NCBI RefSeq assembly: GCF_014279835.1
Contig: NZ_CP047942.1
Coordinates: 1,302,001 to 1,366,000, forward strand
From: Synechococcus sp. MVIR-18-1
GTDB lineage: Bacteria > Cyanobacteriota > Cyanobacteriia > PCC-6307 > Cyanobiaceae
DNA length: 64,000 nucleotides
Reading direction: 5' to 3'
The translations under genes and the position numbers were made by a program. Every line of letters begins with the position of its first letter. Positions within the stretch are counted from its first letter, which is position 1. Under the pieces are notes generated by a model that saw only the letters and a list, made by a program, of their open reading frames with translations, did not search any database and had not been told where the DNA came from. Shown here piece after piece: positions 34,914 through 43,546 of this stretch.

Positions 34914-35204
34914 GGAGTGGTTTTAACGCTAATGAGAATTGATAGCAACATAGCCGAAACAGAGCCTTTCTGCAATCGATTCTCAATAGCTATTGCTTGT
35001 TGAAGGGGTTCGTGTGCGATCTCGACCTTTTTTGATCCAAAACGACTGACTTTGCGTCTGATCGCCAACAAAGTCATCCCTGCCACCAATGGAGTCACGT
35101 CGAACAAGAACGAACGCGACCGCTACAAGCGCTGCGAGAGCGAACAAAGAGGTTCTAAGTATGAATTTTGTAGTGTCCAAGTCTCGAGTTAATTTCGAGG
35201 CCAT
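34910..35204 (-). pseudogene. Two-helix membrane protein with a frameshift
   Basis: Two overlapping frames look like one gene. The first (from 35204) starts MASKLTRDL, then a hydrophobic helix with LFALAALVAVAFVLV. Near 35105-35115 the sensible sequence shifts by +1 into DVTPLVAGMTLLAIRRKVS and a charged C-terminal part, ending in another helix and a stop at 34910 that overlaps the Crp/Fnr ATG. The overlap argues that the second frame is translated. The break sits in GTTCGTTCTTGTTCG, a repetitive stretch prone to slippage. It could be a mutation, a sequencing error or programmed frameshifting. Confidence 0.55.
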
Positions 35205-35371
35205 TGTCTAGCGACAAAAACAGAATTGAATTCGCTTGTATCAAATGACGTGCATCAATGTGCCTTATGTAAAAAAGAATTGTGCTATACAAGGGGACTA
35301 AAGTGTCTTATTTACGTCGCAACTTCGGCAAAGAGCAATTAAATTTGCGTCGACGCATTTTGCGTCATCTT

Positions 35372-35380
35372 GTGTGAGGA
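35372..35380 (+). promoter_or_regulatory. SOM leader with Yfr1-complementary site
   Basis: GTGTGAGGA at the ribosome-binding site of the SOM gene is perfectly complementary to the core UCCUCACAC of the cyanobacterial small RNA Yfr1, which is known to repress som mRNAs in Prochlorococcus. The same string occurs before the second SOM gene. Confidence 0.6.
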
Positions 35381-35385
35381 TCAAT

Positions 35386-37032
35386 TTGAAACTTTTCCAT
35401 CAACTGCTGGTGGCCCCAGCTGCCCTGGGCCTTTTGGCACCTGTGGCTGCTAACGCCACTGAGCTGAACATCAACGGTGTTTCTGACTACGCCGCTACAG
35501 GCGAGCAAGTCACCAGCATCACTCAGTTTTCAGACGTCTACCCAACCGACTGGGCTTATCAGGCACTTAGCAACCTGATCGAGCGCTACGGCTGTGTTGC
35601 CGGTTACCCCAACGGCACCTACCGCGGTAACAGGGCCATGACCCGCTTTGAAGCGGCTGCTCTGCTTAACGCCTGCCTCGACCGCGTCACTGAAGTGACC
35701 GACGAGCTCAAGCGCCTGATGAAAGAGTTCGAAAAGGAACTCGCCATCCTCAAGGGCCGTGTTGACGGACTTGAAGCCCGCGTTGGCGAACTGGAAGCCA
35801 CTCAGTTCTCCACCACCACCAAGCTCAGCGGCAAGGCCGAAATGACCATCGGTGCCACCTCATACGGAGGGGACGAAACCGATGAGCTTTACGACGAAGA
35901 CGGCAATTATTTAGGAGACACGGCTACAACTTTCTCGTATCGCACCACTCTGAATCTTAATACAAGCTTCACCGGGAAGGATCTGCTCTACACACGCTTG
36001 AGAACAGGTAACTTCAACGAGAACGCTTTCTCAGGAAATGGCTACACCGGTAAGCAAACGCAAATCGAAGCTTCCAAAAGCAGCGCTAACAGCCTGAAAG
36101 TTGACAAGCTTTGGTATCAGTTCCCACTTGGTAATGATTTCCAAGTGTTTGGTGGTCCTCTAATCGAAAACTACTACATGCTTGCCGCCACACCTGGCGT
36201 CTACAAGCATGTACTTAAACAGTTCAAGCTCGGTGGTTACTACGGTGCCTATGGCGCAAGTACCTCACCAGGTTTTGGTATCAACTGGATCAGCAACAGA
36301 AATGCTGATTACAGCGATCCAAAGCTTAAATTAAGCGCTAACTATGTATCCAAAAATGGAATGGTTAGCCAGACCAGAGATCAATTCGATTCTGATGGTG
36401 AGAAAATTTCCAGCGGCGGCGGCTTTGGAACAGAAAATGGTAAGGGCAAATTCCTGAGCCAAATTGCTTATGGAACACCTTCATGGCAAGTTTCTGCAGC
36501 ATATGCTTATTCACAAAAAGGTATGACTGTTGGCGGTGCTGGAACACCTCTTGGTGCGTCAACTAAGGGGTACTCTGATGCTAATCAGTTCAACCTGAAT
36601 GCTTATTATCAGCCTCTCGATAGTGGCTGGATCCCAAGCATCAGTGTTGGTTGGAGTCTCTCAAGTTATAACCTTCCCGATGGGACTGCTGATGGAACAC
36701 GTAGCCAAACACAAGGTTGGCTTGTTGGTTTGAACTGGCAGGATGCATTCATGCGCGGTAACCGCTTAGGTTTTGCTGTTGGTCAACCTCAGTTTGTAAC
36801 TGCAATCAAGGGACAAGGTAAGAACGACACCGGGTATGCAGACGATGGCAACTATGCCTTCGAATTGTATTATGACTTCCAGGTCACCGATAACATCACC
36901 GTGACTCCTGCATTGTTCTATCTGAGCCGTCCTTTTGGACAAAGGACTGGTGAAAGTGGAGAGTACGGCGGCACTGGTGCTGACACCTTCAGCACTCTTG
37001 GTGGTCTTGTCCTGACTACATTTAAGTTCTAA
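35386..37032 (+). CDS. som: SLH-OprB outer-membrane porin (SOM)
   Basis: A 548-residue cyanobacterial porin. Signal peptide about 1-24 (VAANA-TE). An SLH domain around residues 45-105 (VYPTDWAYQALSNLIERYGCV; NRAMTRFEAAALLNACLD) anchors to peptidoglycan. A coiled coil covers about 108-140, followed by an OprB-type beta-barrel ending in a typical C-terminal Phe. The start is TTG at 35386, decided by alignment with the paralogue at 58438, which uses ATG at the same place (KLFHQLLVAP) with the same ribosome-site string. The 5' 441 bases are almost identical to that paralogue. Confidence 0.92.
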   Translation: MKLFHQLLVAPAALGLLAPVAANATELNINGVSDYAATGEQVTSITQFSDVYPTDWAYQALSNLIERYGCVAGYPNGTYRGNRAMTRFEAAALLNACLDRVTEVTDELKRLMKEFEKELAILKGRVDGLEARVGELEATQFSTTTKLSGKAEMTIGATSYGGDETDELYDEDGNYLGDTATTFSYRTTLNLNTSFTGKDLLYTRLRTGNFNENAFSGNGYTGKQTQIEASKSSANSLKVDKLWYQFPLGNDFQVFGGPLIENYYMLAATPGVYKHVLKQFKLGGYYGAYGASTSPGFGINWISNRNADYSDPKLKLSANYVSKNGMVSQTRDQFDSDGEKISSGGGFGTENGKGKFLSQIAYGTPSWQVSAAYAYSQKGMTVGGAGTPLGASTKGYSDANQFNLNAYYQPLDSGWIPSISVGWSLSSYNLPDGTADGTRSQTQGWLVGLNWQDAFMRGNRLGFAVGQPQFVTAIKGQGKNDTGYADDGNYAFELYYDFQVTDNITVTPALFYLSRPFGQRTGESGEYGGTGADTFSTLGGLVLTTFKF

Positions 37033-37063
37033 AGCTTAAATCCAATCGGGTTAATCAATAAGT

Positions 37064-37089
37064 AGGAGGGTACATCCCTCCTTTTTTTT
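37064..37089 (+). terminator. Intrinsic terminator after SOM
   Basis: GGAGGG/CCCTCC stem with a short loop, followed by eight T. Confidence 0.88.
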
Positions 37090-37105
37090 GCCATAAGTTG
37101 CCATT

Positions 37106-37133
37106 AAGAAAGGAGGGACTGATAAGTCCCTCC
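37106..37133 (-). terminator. Intrinsic terminator for the small exported protein
   Basis: A perfect 9-bp stem GGAGGGACT/AGTCCCTCC with loop GATA. The minus strand continues as TTTCTT, so it serves the minus-strand gene at 37157. Confidence 0.7.
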
Positions 37134-37156
37134 AAAAAACCGTCAAAGACTCTGTA

Positions 37157-37396
37157 TTACCAGCAATTCTCACCCTCTCCAATGGGAATACAAATATCCT
37201 GCTCCGCTGCTTTTTTAGCTGCAGCCTTGGCATCAGCATCTTTCTTAGCTGCAGCATCGAGATCTTGATCTGTCGACCATTCTTGAAGGCCACCCGTCGG
37301 TGCTTGATCAGCTTGAACAGGGTCCACTATGGCTAGCTGACCTGACAATGCAGCTGCACTAGCAAGAAATATTGAAAGAGCAGTTGTCTTTTTCAT
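37157..37396 (-). CDS. Small exported Ala/Lys-rich protein
   Basis: A 79-residue protein starting MKKTTALSIFLASAAALS, a clear signal peptide ending near VQA-DQ. The mature part has an Asp/Ala/Lys-rich helix (DAAAKKDADAKAAAKKAAE) and a short C-terminal cap with two cysteines (ICIPIGEGENCW), which could form a disulfide. An in-frame ATG six codons upstream is not needed. It lies between the SOM porin and the PKHD gene, in an envelope/iron context. Function unknown. Confidence 0.65.
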   Translation of the reverse strand: MKKTTALSIFLASAAALSGQLAIVDPVQADQAPTGGLQEWSTDQDLDAAAKKDADAKAAAKKAAEQDICIPIGEGENCW

Positions 37397-37462
37397 GAAA
37401 TTTTGAGCATACAACCTAGCTTAGTGACAACAGCGAAAGAGGCCGCATCTTTTTATACATGC

Positions 37463-38125
37463 CTAATGACCTAAACGGCGCAACAGATTTGTATAAGCCA
37501 AAAAGATCAAATCAAGTTCATCACTACGACCGTGCTTTGCCAAAATTGCTCGCGCACCACTTTCTAGTTGAAACAAACAAAGACGATCATTTTCACCTTT
37601 AACATAGCTCTCAATCCAACCCACACAAACAGTACGAACACCACTCATTACAGTACAAACGCGATGCAACGATGTGCTGGGATAGATCACAATTTCTCCC
37701 TGCTTCAGCTTGATAGGAAAAGACTCAGAAATACTATCGATTTCCAATTCACCACCCTCATATCTTGTCTCATCAGTTAAAGATAGAGTAAAAGACAAAT
37801 CACTTCTTCCACTGCTCATATAGGCATTGTCAACATGCGTTTCATACCCACCATCCTTTTCTGTTTTAGAAATTAAGAATCGGTGGAGCTTGCGCGGAAG
37901 GCAAAATCCCTTCACGACGGGATGATTCCACATGGCACGTTCTACGAGCTCATGAATCTCTTCTCGCAATGGAGACTCATCGTTAAGTTGTGAATTTCGT
38001 TTCCCCCCCTTAGCGTGAGCACCAGCGGTCAGCGAACCATCCTGCCATTCCGCTTCATGAGCAAGTCTCTCAAGCAAGCGTTCGCAGGTTATTGAGTCCA
38101 GTATTTGCAATTGCAAGTGATTCAT
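37463..38125 (-). CDS. PKHD-type Fe(II)/2-oxoglutarate dioxygenase (PiuC/YbiX-like)
   Basis: A 220-residue oxygenase. The iron triad H97-x-D99...H154 is visible in ETHVDNAYM and STSLHRVCTVM, with the 2-oxoglutarate arginine R164 in SGVRTVCVG. PiuC/YbiX homologues are repeatedly found with iron-uptake genes and induced by iron limitation; their substrate is not established. It is divergent from the iron-binding protein gene, with a perfect palindrome between them, which supports shared iron control. Confidence 0.85.
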   Translation of the reverse strand: MNHLQLQILDSITCERLLERLAHEAEWQDGSLTAGAHAKGGKRNSQLNDESPLREEIHELVERAMWNHPVVKGFCLPRKLHRFLISKTEKDGGYETHVDNAYMSSGRSDLSFTLSLTDETRYEGGELEIDSISESFPIKLKQGEIVIYPSTSLHRVCTVMSGVRTVCVGWIESYVKGENDRLCLFQLESGARAILAKHGRSDELDLIFLAYTNLLRRLGH

Positions 38126-38174
38126 TGTTCAACCCTTGTATCTCTGAAAAAATCGACGAAGCGTAGCCCTGTGA

Positions 38175-38189
38175 CAAATGATTCATTTG
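38175..38189. promoter_or_regulatory. Perfect 15-bp palindrome, candidate Fur-type operator
   Basis: CAAATGATTCATTTG is a perfect 7-1-7 palindrome between the divergent PKHD and futA genes. It overlaps the -35 region of the likely futA promoter, whose TATAAT is at 38206-38211. It differs from the textbook Fur box, but position and symmetry fit an iron-responsive repressor. Confidence 0.5.
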
Positions 38190-38232
38190 CGTCCCAACAG
38201 GCTTCTATAATAAAAGAAAATGCTTTATTGAG

Positions 38233-39237
38233 ATGAAACCTTTTTTGTTTCTCACATCTCTTTTGCCTCTAGCACTATTTGCGCCAGCTTTTGCGGCAGA
38301 AGAAGTCAGAGTGTACTCAGGTCGTCATTACAATACTGACCGTCAAGTTTACAAAAAGTTTTCAGATCAAACCGGAATCAAAGTTCGCCTAGTTGAAGCC
38401 TCAGGGATTTCATTGGTTCAGAGATTAAAGAGCGAAGGTAAGAATACAAAAGCTGATGTCATTATCTTAGTTGATGCTGCACGCATCAATAATGCAGCCA
38501 ATGCAGGACTCTTTGGCAATATTCAATCCTCATCTTTGGATCAATCTGTACCATCTCGCTATCGCGATCCTAAGAAAAGGTGGTTTGGCTTAACCCGACG
38601 CGTACGCGCGATTATTGTTAATCCAGCACTCGTTTCTCCATCCTCAGTCACGTCATATTCACAACTAGCGAGCCCAGCCCTAAAGGGGAAAGTTTGTCTT
38701 AGAAAGAGAAAAAATGTCTACAATCAATCACTTGTTGCCGATCAACTAGCACTAAAGGGAACAGCCAAGGTTAAAACCTGGCTGAAAGGTCTTACGAACA
38801 ATGTTCGTCAACCCTATTTTGGTGGTGATATCGGGCTCATTCGGGCTGTTGCCCAAGGCCAGTGTGGCGTCGGAGTTGTGAATCACTACTATTTAGCGCG
38901 CATGAGAGCGGGAGTCAACGGAAAAAAAGATCAGCAATTTGCTAACAAAGTAAAAATCGTGATGCCTAAACCTGCTCATGTCAACATTAGTGCTGCAGCA
39001 GTTTCACGTTATTCTAAGAACAAGAAAAATGCAGTTAAATTGATCGAATATCTCTCATCCCCTCAGGGAAGCGCTGGACTTGCAGGGCCAACCTATGAGT
39101 TCCCCTTAAAAGGAGTTGGCGGCTCAACCTACCTCAAAGGAATGACGAAATTCACTCCTGATCGCGTTACTATTTCGCAACTGAGTCGCTACAACAAAGA
39201 AGCGATTCGTCTTATGACCGAGGCTGGATGGAAATAA
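38233..39237 (+). CDS. futA: Iron(III) ABC transporter substrate-binding protein FutA/IdiA type
   Basis: A 334-residue periplasmic iron-binding protein. Signal peptide about 1-21 (LPLALFAPAFA-AEE). The mature protein begins EVRVYSGRHYNTDRQVYKKF, the classical start of the FutA/AfuA/IdiA family, in which Tyr residues coordinate ferric iron; more tyrosines appear in NHYYLARMRAG. The permease and ATPase are not in the window. The gene converges with ubiD and overlaps its 3' end by 26 bases. A TATAAT at 38206-38211 and an overlapping palindrome suggest regulation by a Fur-type repressor. Confidence 0.92.
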   Translation: MKPFLFLTSLLPLALFAPAFAAEEVRVYSGRHYNTDRQVYKKFSDQTGIKVRLVEASGISLVQRLKSEGKNTKADVIILVDAARINNAANAGLFGNIQSSSLDQSVPSRYRDPKKRWFGLTRRVRAIIVNPALVSPSSVTSYSQLASPALKGKVCLRKRKNVYNQSLVADQLALKGTAKVKTWLKGLTNNVRQPYFGGDIGLIRAVAQGQCGVGVVNHYYLARMRAGVNGKKDQQFANKVKIVMPKPAHVNISAAAVSRYSKNKKNAVKLIEYLSSPQGSAGLAGPTYEFPLKGVGGSTYLKGMTKFTPDRVTISQLSRYNKEAIRLMTEAGWK

Positions 39238-40771
39238 GCTTGTCTAAGACATAACCAAAGAGTGCAGGATCTGGTTCAGCATCTTCCAGATCTGACAAGC
39301 CAAGCTCCTCGAGCCGGTCAGTAACTTTTTGCTCTAAATCTGCTGGACGGCTCAGTGGCTCACCCCACTCATGATTTTTTTCTGGTCCAATTTTGGTCGT
39401 AGCATCAATGGCCATCCTTCCACCCAGGCCCAGTTGTTCGCTAGCAAAGTCAAGGGTGTCAAAGGGTGTATTTTCTAAGACAAATAGATCCCGTTGTGGA
39501 TCAACTTGTGCTGCAATAGCCCAGACAACCTGACGTGGATCACGCACATTGATGTGCTTGTCAACAACAACAACGAACTTCGTATAAGTAAACTGGGGAA
39601 GCGCACTCCAGAAAGCCATTGCAGCTCTCTTTGCCTGGCCAGGATAGGCTTTGTCAATCGAAATAACTGCTAATTTATAACTTAGCGCCTCCATTGGCAA
39701 AAAGAAATCTTTGATTTCTGGAATTTGTTGACGCAGTATTGGCGTATAAATTCTGTTTAAAGCAATGGCCAACATCGCTTCTTCTTTCGGTGGCCGGCCA
39801 CTGAACGTGGTGAGAAAGATCGGCGACCGCCGTTGCGTCATGCAGTGGAAACGCACCAAAGGTGAATCTTCCACACCACCGTAAAAACCCATGTGGTCGC
39901 CAAACGGACCGTCCGGGCCTACCTCTCCAGGGGTGATCGTTCCCTCTAACACCACCTCACTGCAACTTGGTACCTGCAGATCAATTGTTTTGCAAGGGGT
40001 GAGACGCACGCCCTCCCCTGCATAAATTCCCGCAAACAGCCATTCACTGAGTTGCACAGGGATTGGTGTTGCTGCTGCCATCACAAGCAAAGGGTGAACA
40101 CCAATAGCGATGGCGACCTCCAGCTTTTTGCCCATTGCCGCCGCCTTACGTAAATGACGAGCACCTCCACGAACGCTCAACCAATGCACGGTCATGGTGT
40201 TGACCGATTGACGCTGCAACCGATAGACCCCCACGTTTGGGACTCCGGTTTCAGGATCTTTCGTGATCACAAGACCCAGCGTGATCACACCACCGGCATC
40301 ACCCGGCCAAGGCCTGATCAGCGGGATTTGATCAAGATTGACGTCATCTCCCAAAAAGATCTGCTGACGGCAGGGAGGGACAAGATCGCGGTCTGGTCGT
40401 GCCTTCACCAAATCCCAAAACACCCTTGCAAATTGCTTGGTCTCCTTGAGGTCTTTTGGAGGCCTTGGTTGCTGCAGGATGGCGAGTCTGGATCCAAGCT
40501 CCTCGAGCTGTTCAGCCCGCTCCAAACCCATGCTCCAAACCACACGCTCCACAGTGCCGAGCGTGTTGACGGCTACGGGCATGCTGGAGCCAATCACGTT
40601 CTCAAACAGCAGGGCTGGTCCACCAGCAGCAAGAACCCGATCAGCAATGGCTGCAAGCTCAAGATCTGGATCAACTGGCGCCGTAATCCGCCGCAGCTGA
40701 CCGCGCTCTTCCAGCAGCTTGAGGAAGTCCCGCAAATCTCTCGTTCCAGGGCCGGGTCCAATCAAAGCCAT
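39212..40771 (-). CDS. ubiD: UbiD-family decarboxylase
   Basis: A prenylated-FMN-dependent decarboxylase. In cyanobacteria the homologue is expected to decarboxylate the prenylated 4-hydroxybenzoate in plastoquinone synthesis. Family features are DLRDFLKLLEERGQLRRI at the start, GVYRLQRQSVNTMTVHWL near residue 185, and PDGPFGDHMGFYGGVED near 285. The ATG at 40771 (MALIGPGPGTRD) is preferred to a TTG at 40798. About 519 residues, normal for the family. The Coq4-like protein at 27443 and the prenyl synthase at 44372 may serve the same quinone pathway. Confidence 0.9.
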   Translation of the reverse strand: MALIGPGPGTRDLRDFLKLLEERGQLRRITAPVDPDLELAAIADRVLAAGGPALLFENVIGSSMPVAVNTLGTVERVVWSMGLERAEQLEELGSRLAILQQPRPPKDLKETKQFARVFWDLVKARPDRDLVPPCRQQIFLGDDVNLDQIPLIRPWPGDAGGVITLGLVITKDPETGVPNVGVYRLQRQSVNTMTVHWLSVRGGARHLRKAAAMGKKLEVAIAIGVHPLLVMAAATPIPVQLSEWLFAGIYAGEGVRLTPCKTIDLQVPSCSEVVLEGTITPGEVGPDGPFGDHMGFYGGVEDSPLVRFHCMTQRRSPIFLTTFSGRPPKEEAMLAIALNRIYTPILRQQIPEIKDFFLPMEALSYKLAVISIDKAYPGQAKRAAMAFWSALPQFTYTKFVVVVDKHINVRDPRQVVWAIAAQVDPQRDLFVLENTPFDTLDFASEQLGLGGRMAIDATTKIGPEKNHEWGEPLSRPADLEQKVTDRLEELGLSDLEDAEPDPALFGYVLDKLISIQPRS

Positions 40772-40836
40772 GGAGTCGAAAGGGTGATCAGGAAGCAATC
40801 TGGTTACTGTGACGCACGCTGATCGAGATCGTGGCC

Positions 40837-41577
40837 ATGAAGGTTTCCTATTTCCACGTTGCTGGTGACGTGCCAGACACCATCAACGGTTCAGACGGTC
40901 CTGACGCCGCTGTTGTCATCGATGTCCTGCGCGCCACCACCACCATTGCCTGGGCCTTGCACAACGGAGCGGAAGCCGTTCAAACCTTTGCTGATCTCGA
41001 TGAACTTCGAGCGGAAGCCAATGCTTGGCCCGAGGCAAAGCGTCTGCTGGTGGGCGAGAGGGGAGGTTCCAAGCTGGATGGATTTGATCTCGGCAATTCC
41101 CCCGTTTCCGTTGTCCCCGAGACCGTGAAGGGCAAACGCCTCTTTATGAGCACCACCAATGGCACCCGCTCCTTGCACCGGGTTCGAGAGGTGGCCTGTG
41201 TGCTCACGGCGGCTTTACCAAACCGAGAAGCGGTGGCACAACGACTGATCCGCGATCAGCCCCAGCAGGTATGGATGGTGGGAAGCGGCTGGGAAGGGAC
41301 CTATTCCTTGGAGGATTCGTTGGCAGCCGGCGCCCTCGCCGACTCTCTCCTGGCAGCAGGGGCCACCGTTGCGAACGATGAAATGCAAGCAGCACTTGCG
41401 CTGTGGTCCCAATGGAAAGACAACCCGGAAGCCTGTTTACGAATCGCATCCCACGGACAGCGTTTAATTGGCTTGGGTGATCACAACGCGGATTTCCAAC
41501 GCTGTTCTGGCCTTGATCAGCTGTCGGTGGTGCCCACGCAGGCCGAACCAGGCGTGCTTCGTGCTGTTTCTGGGTAG
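40837..41577 (+). CDS. comB: 2-phosphosulfolactate phosphatase ComB
   Basis: A ComB-family phosphatase, named for the step from 2-phosphosulfolactate to sulfolactate in methanogen coenzyme M synthesis; the cyanobacterial role is less clear. The signatures are [18 protein letters not shown] near residue 27 and NSPVSVV followed by [10 protein letters not shown] near 110. The chosen ATG at 40837 follows a GTG at 40831 in the same frame. It is divergent from ubiD. The sequence shows normal length, about 246 residues. Confidence 0.88.
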   Translation: MKVSYFHVAGDVPDTINGSDGPDAAVVIDVLRATTTIAWALHNGAEAVQTFADLDELRAEANAWPEAKRLLVGERGGSKLDGFDLGNSPVSVVPETVKGKRLFMSTTNGTRSLHRVREVACVLTAALPNREAVAQRLIRDQPQQVWMVGSGWEGTYSLEDSLAAGALADSLLAAGATVANDEMQAALALWSQWKDNPEACLRIASHGQRLIGLGDHNADFQRCSGLDQLSVVPTQAEPGVLRAVSG

Positions 41578-41624
41578 CCGCACGGCTGTAAGCCAATACC
41601 ATTTGCGAATCGGATTAAACGCAC

Positions 41625-42446
41625 GTGAGTGACTTTTTGGCTGCGGCCCTACAACTCACCAGTACCACTGACCCTGAAAGCAATTTTGCGGCCGCTGAGG
41701 AGCAAATCGATTTAGCGGCGCGTCGTGGCGCCGAGCTCATCGCTTTGCCCGAAAACTTTGCCTTTATGGGTGACGACGCTCAGCGACTCGAGCTGGCACC
41801 GGCTTTGTCTGAACAGGCATCTCGCTTTTTGGTCACCATGGCTCGTCGCTATCAGGTCGTGATCCTGGGTGGTGGCTTCCCCGTTCCCGTCGGTGATGGC
41901 CAACGCCACTTTCAAAGGTCACAGCTGGTAGGCCGTGACGGTCAAGTGCTGGCTAGTTACGACAAGATCCACCTCTTTGATGTGGACCTCCCAGACGGGA
42001 GCTCCTACCGGGAATCAGCGAGCTTCAGCCCGGGGACATCCCCCCCACCCGTCGTGGATGTGCCTGGACTATGTCGTGTGGGGCTGTCCATTTGCTACGA
42101 CGTGCGCTTTCCTGAGCTCTATCGCCACCTCGTTGGAGCCGGAGCTGAGTTGTTAATGATTCCCGCTGCCTTCACAGCCTTCACAGGGAAGGACCATTGG
42201 CAAGTTTTGCTCCAATCACGGGCGATCGAAAACACGGCCTACGTGCTGGCTCCAGCCCAGACAGGCGTGCACTACAAGCGACGACAGAGCCACGGGCATT
42301 CACTGGTGGTGGATCCTTGGGGCACGGTGTTGTCCGATGCCGGGGTGGCTCCAGGGGCCGCCATCGCTCCCATTGACCCCAGCCATCTCCAGCGCATTCG
42401 CGGGCAGATGCCGAGCCTGCAGCACCGCCAACCCTCGCTGTTCTGA
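41625..42446 (+). CDS. Nitrilase-family carbon-nitrogen hydrolase
   Basis: A 273-residue C-N hydrolase of the Nit1/Nit2-like group. The catalytic triad is visible: Glu in LIALPENFAF near residue 43, Lys in SYDKIHLFDV near 112, and Cys in LSICYDVRFPELYRHL near 150. Nit-type members repair damaged metabolites such as deaminated glutathione, which is a possible role here. The GTG start at 41625 is the only one available. It is 5 bases from the amidase gene. Confidence 0.87.
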   Translation: MSDFLAAALQLTSTTDPESNFAAAEEQIDLAARRGAELIALPENFAFMGDDAQRLELAPALSEQASRFLVTMARRYQVVILGGGFPVPVGDGQRHFQRSQLVGRDGQVLASYDKIHLFDVDLPDGSSYRESASFSPGTSPPPVVDVPGLCRVGLSICYDVRFPELYRHLVGAGAELLMIPAAFTAFTGKDHWQVLLQSRAIENTAYVLAPAQTGVHYKRRQSHGHSLVVDPWGTVLSDAGVAPGAAIAPIDPSHLQRIRGQMPSLQHRQPSLF

Positions 42447-42451
42447 AGGGC

Positions 42452-43546
42452 ATGGCTCCGCTGACCTTCCGCTTCAGTGCGCTCATTCTTGCGGCGGCTG
42501 TCCAAGCGTCATCCCTGCTTCTCAGCCTGCCGGCCCAAGCCGCCAGTGCCCTGGCAGCCTGGAAACTCAGTTCTTCAGGGGAGCTCCTGCTGCGCACCGC
42601 AGCGGGTGCGCGACTTCAAGCCTTCTTCGAAGCCGGGGATCGCACCCGCGGTCCAAGGGTGTGGATCGATTTTCCAGGTGAGCTCAGTCGATCGAGAAGC
42701 CTGCCCGGGTCCGGCCCCGTTCGCGAAATTCGGCTTGGAAAACCGAGCGCAGGTGAAACCCGATTGGTGATCGAGTTTCAGCCAGGGGTCGATCTCGATC
42801 CCAGTCAATTGAAATTGATCGGTACTGCTTCCAATCGCTGGAAGCTCAGCTTTCAAGGGCTTTCCACCACAGGGTTAAGGCCGATCGGGGAAGGAGATCT
42901 CAACCGTGCATCCTCGGGGTCCTGGGCGGGTGGCCTGCGCATCCAACCCAGCAAAACTCCAGTGAATGCGGCGGGCTTACCCACCGTGACGCGAGGAAAA
43001 TACCGCGTTGTTATCGACCCAGGCCATGGTGGTCCCGATCCGGGCGCTGTGGGAATCCGAGGGATCAGGGAAAGTGAAATCGTTCTCGATATCTCCCTTC
43101 AAGTCGCTCGATTGCTGGAAGCCAAGGGGGTCCAGGTGATCATGACGCGAACAGCTGAAGTGGATGTCGATCTTCCGCCTCGGGTTTCAATTGCCAATCG
43201 GGCTGGTGCGGATGCTTTCGTCAGCACTCATGCCAATGCACTAAGCATGGCCAGGCCTGATGTAAACGGTATCGAGACGTTTTTTTACTCCGACCGTCGT
43301 TCCGCCCGCTTAGCCGCTCACCTTCAGCAGCAAATGCTAAATGTGTCCCCCGGCAGCCCGAATCGAGGTGTTAAGCGAGGTCGATTTTTTGTGATTAGGC
43401 GCACCACAATGCCAGCAGCTCTCGTGGAGATGGGATTCGTCACTGGCAACATTGATTCTCCGCGCCTGGCCACCTCGTCCCATCGTCAGAGGCTGGCTTT
43501 AGCCCTTGCCACCGGCATTCTTGATTTTCTGAAAGGAGTGCGTTGA
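42452..43546 (+). CDS. N-acetylmuramoyl-L-alanine amidase
   Basis: A 364-residue exported zinc amidase that cuts between MurNAc and the stem peptide. A signal peptide (ILAAAVQASSLLLSLPAQA) precedes an AMIN-like beta domain (about residues 35-140). The Amidase_3 catalytic domain starts at VIDPGHGGPDPGAVG near residue 187, with the second motif STHANALS and the C-terminal VEMGFVTG. This is the AmiC type used in cell separation. Its stop overlaps the murI start by 4 bases. Confidence 0.92.
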   Translation: MAPLTFRFSALILAAAVQASSLLLSLPAQAASALAAWKLSSSGELLLRTAAGARLQAFFEAGDRTRGPRVWIDFPGELSRSRSLPGSGPVREIRLGKPSAGETRLVIEFQPGVDLDPSQLKLIGTASNRWKLSFQGLSTTGLRPIGEGDLNRASSGSWAGGLRIQPSKTPVNAAGLPTVTRGKYRVVIDPGHGGPDPGAVGIRGIRESEIVLDISLQVARLLEAKGVQVIMTRTAEVDVDLPPRVSIANRAGADAFVSTHANALSMARPDVNGIETFFYSDRRSARLAAHLQQQMLNVSPGSPNRGVKRGRFFVIRRTTMPAALVEMGFVTGNIDSPRLATSSHRQRLALALATGILDFLKGVR

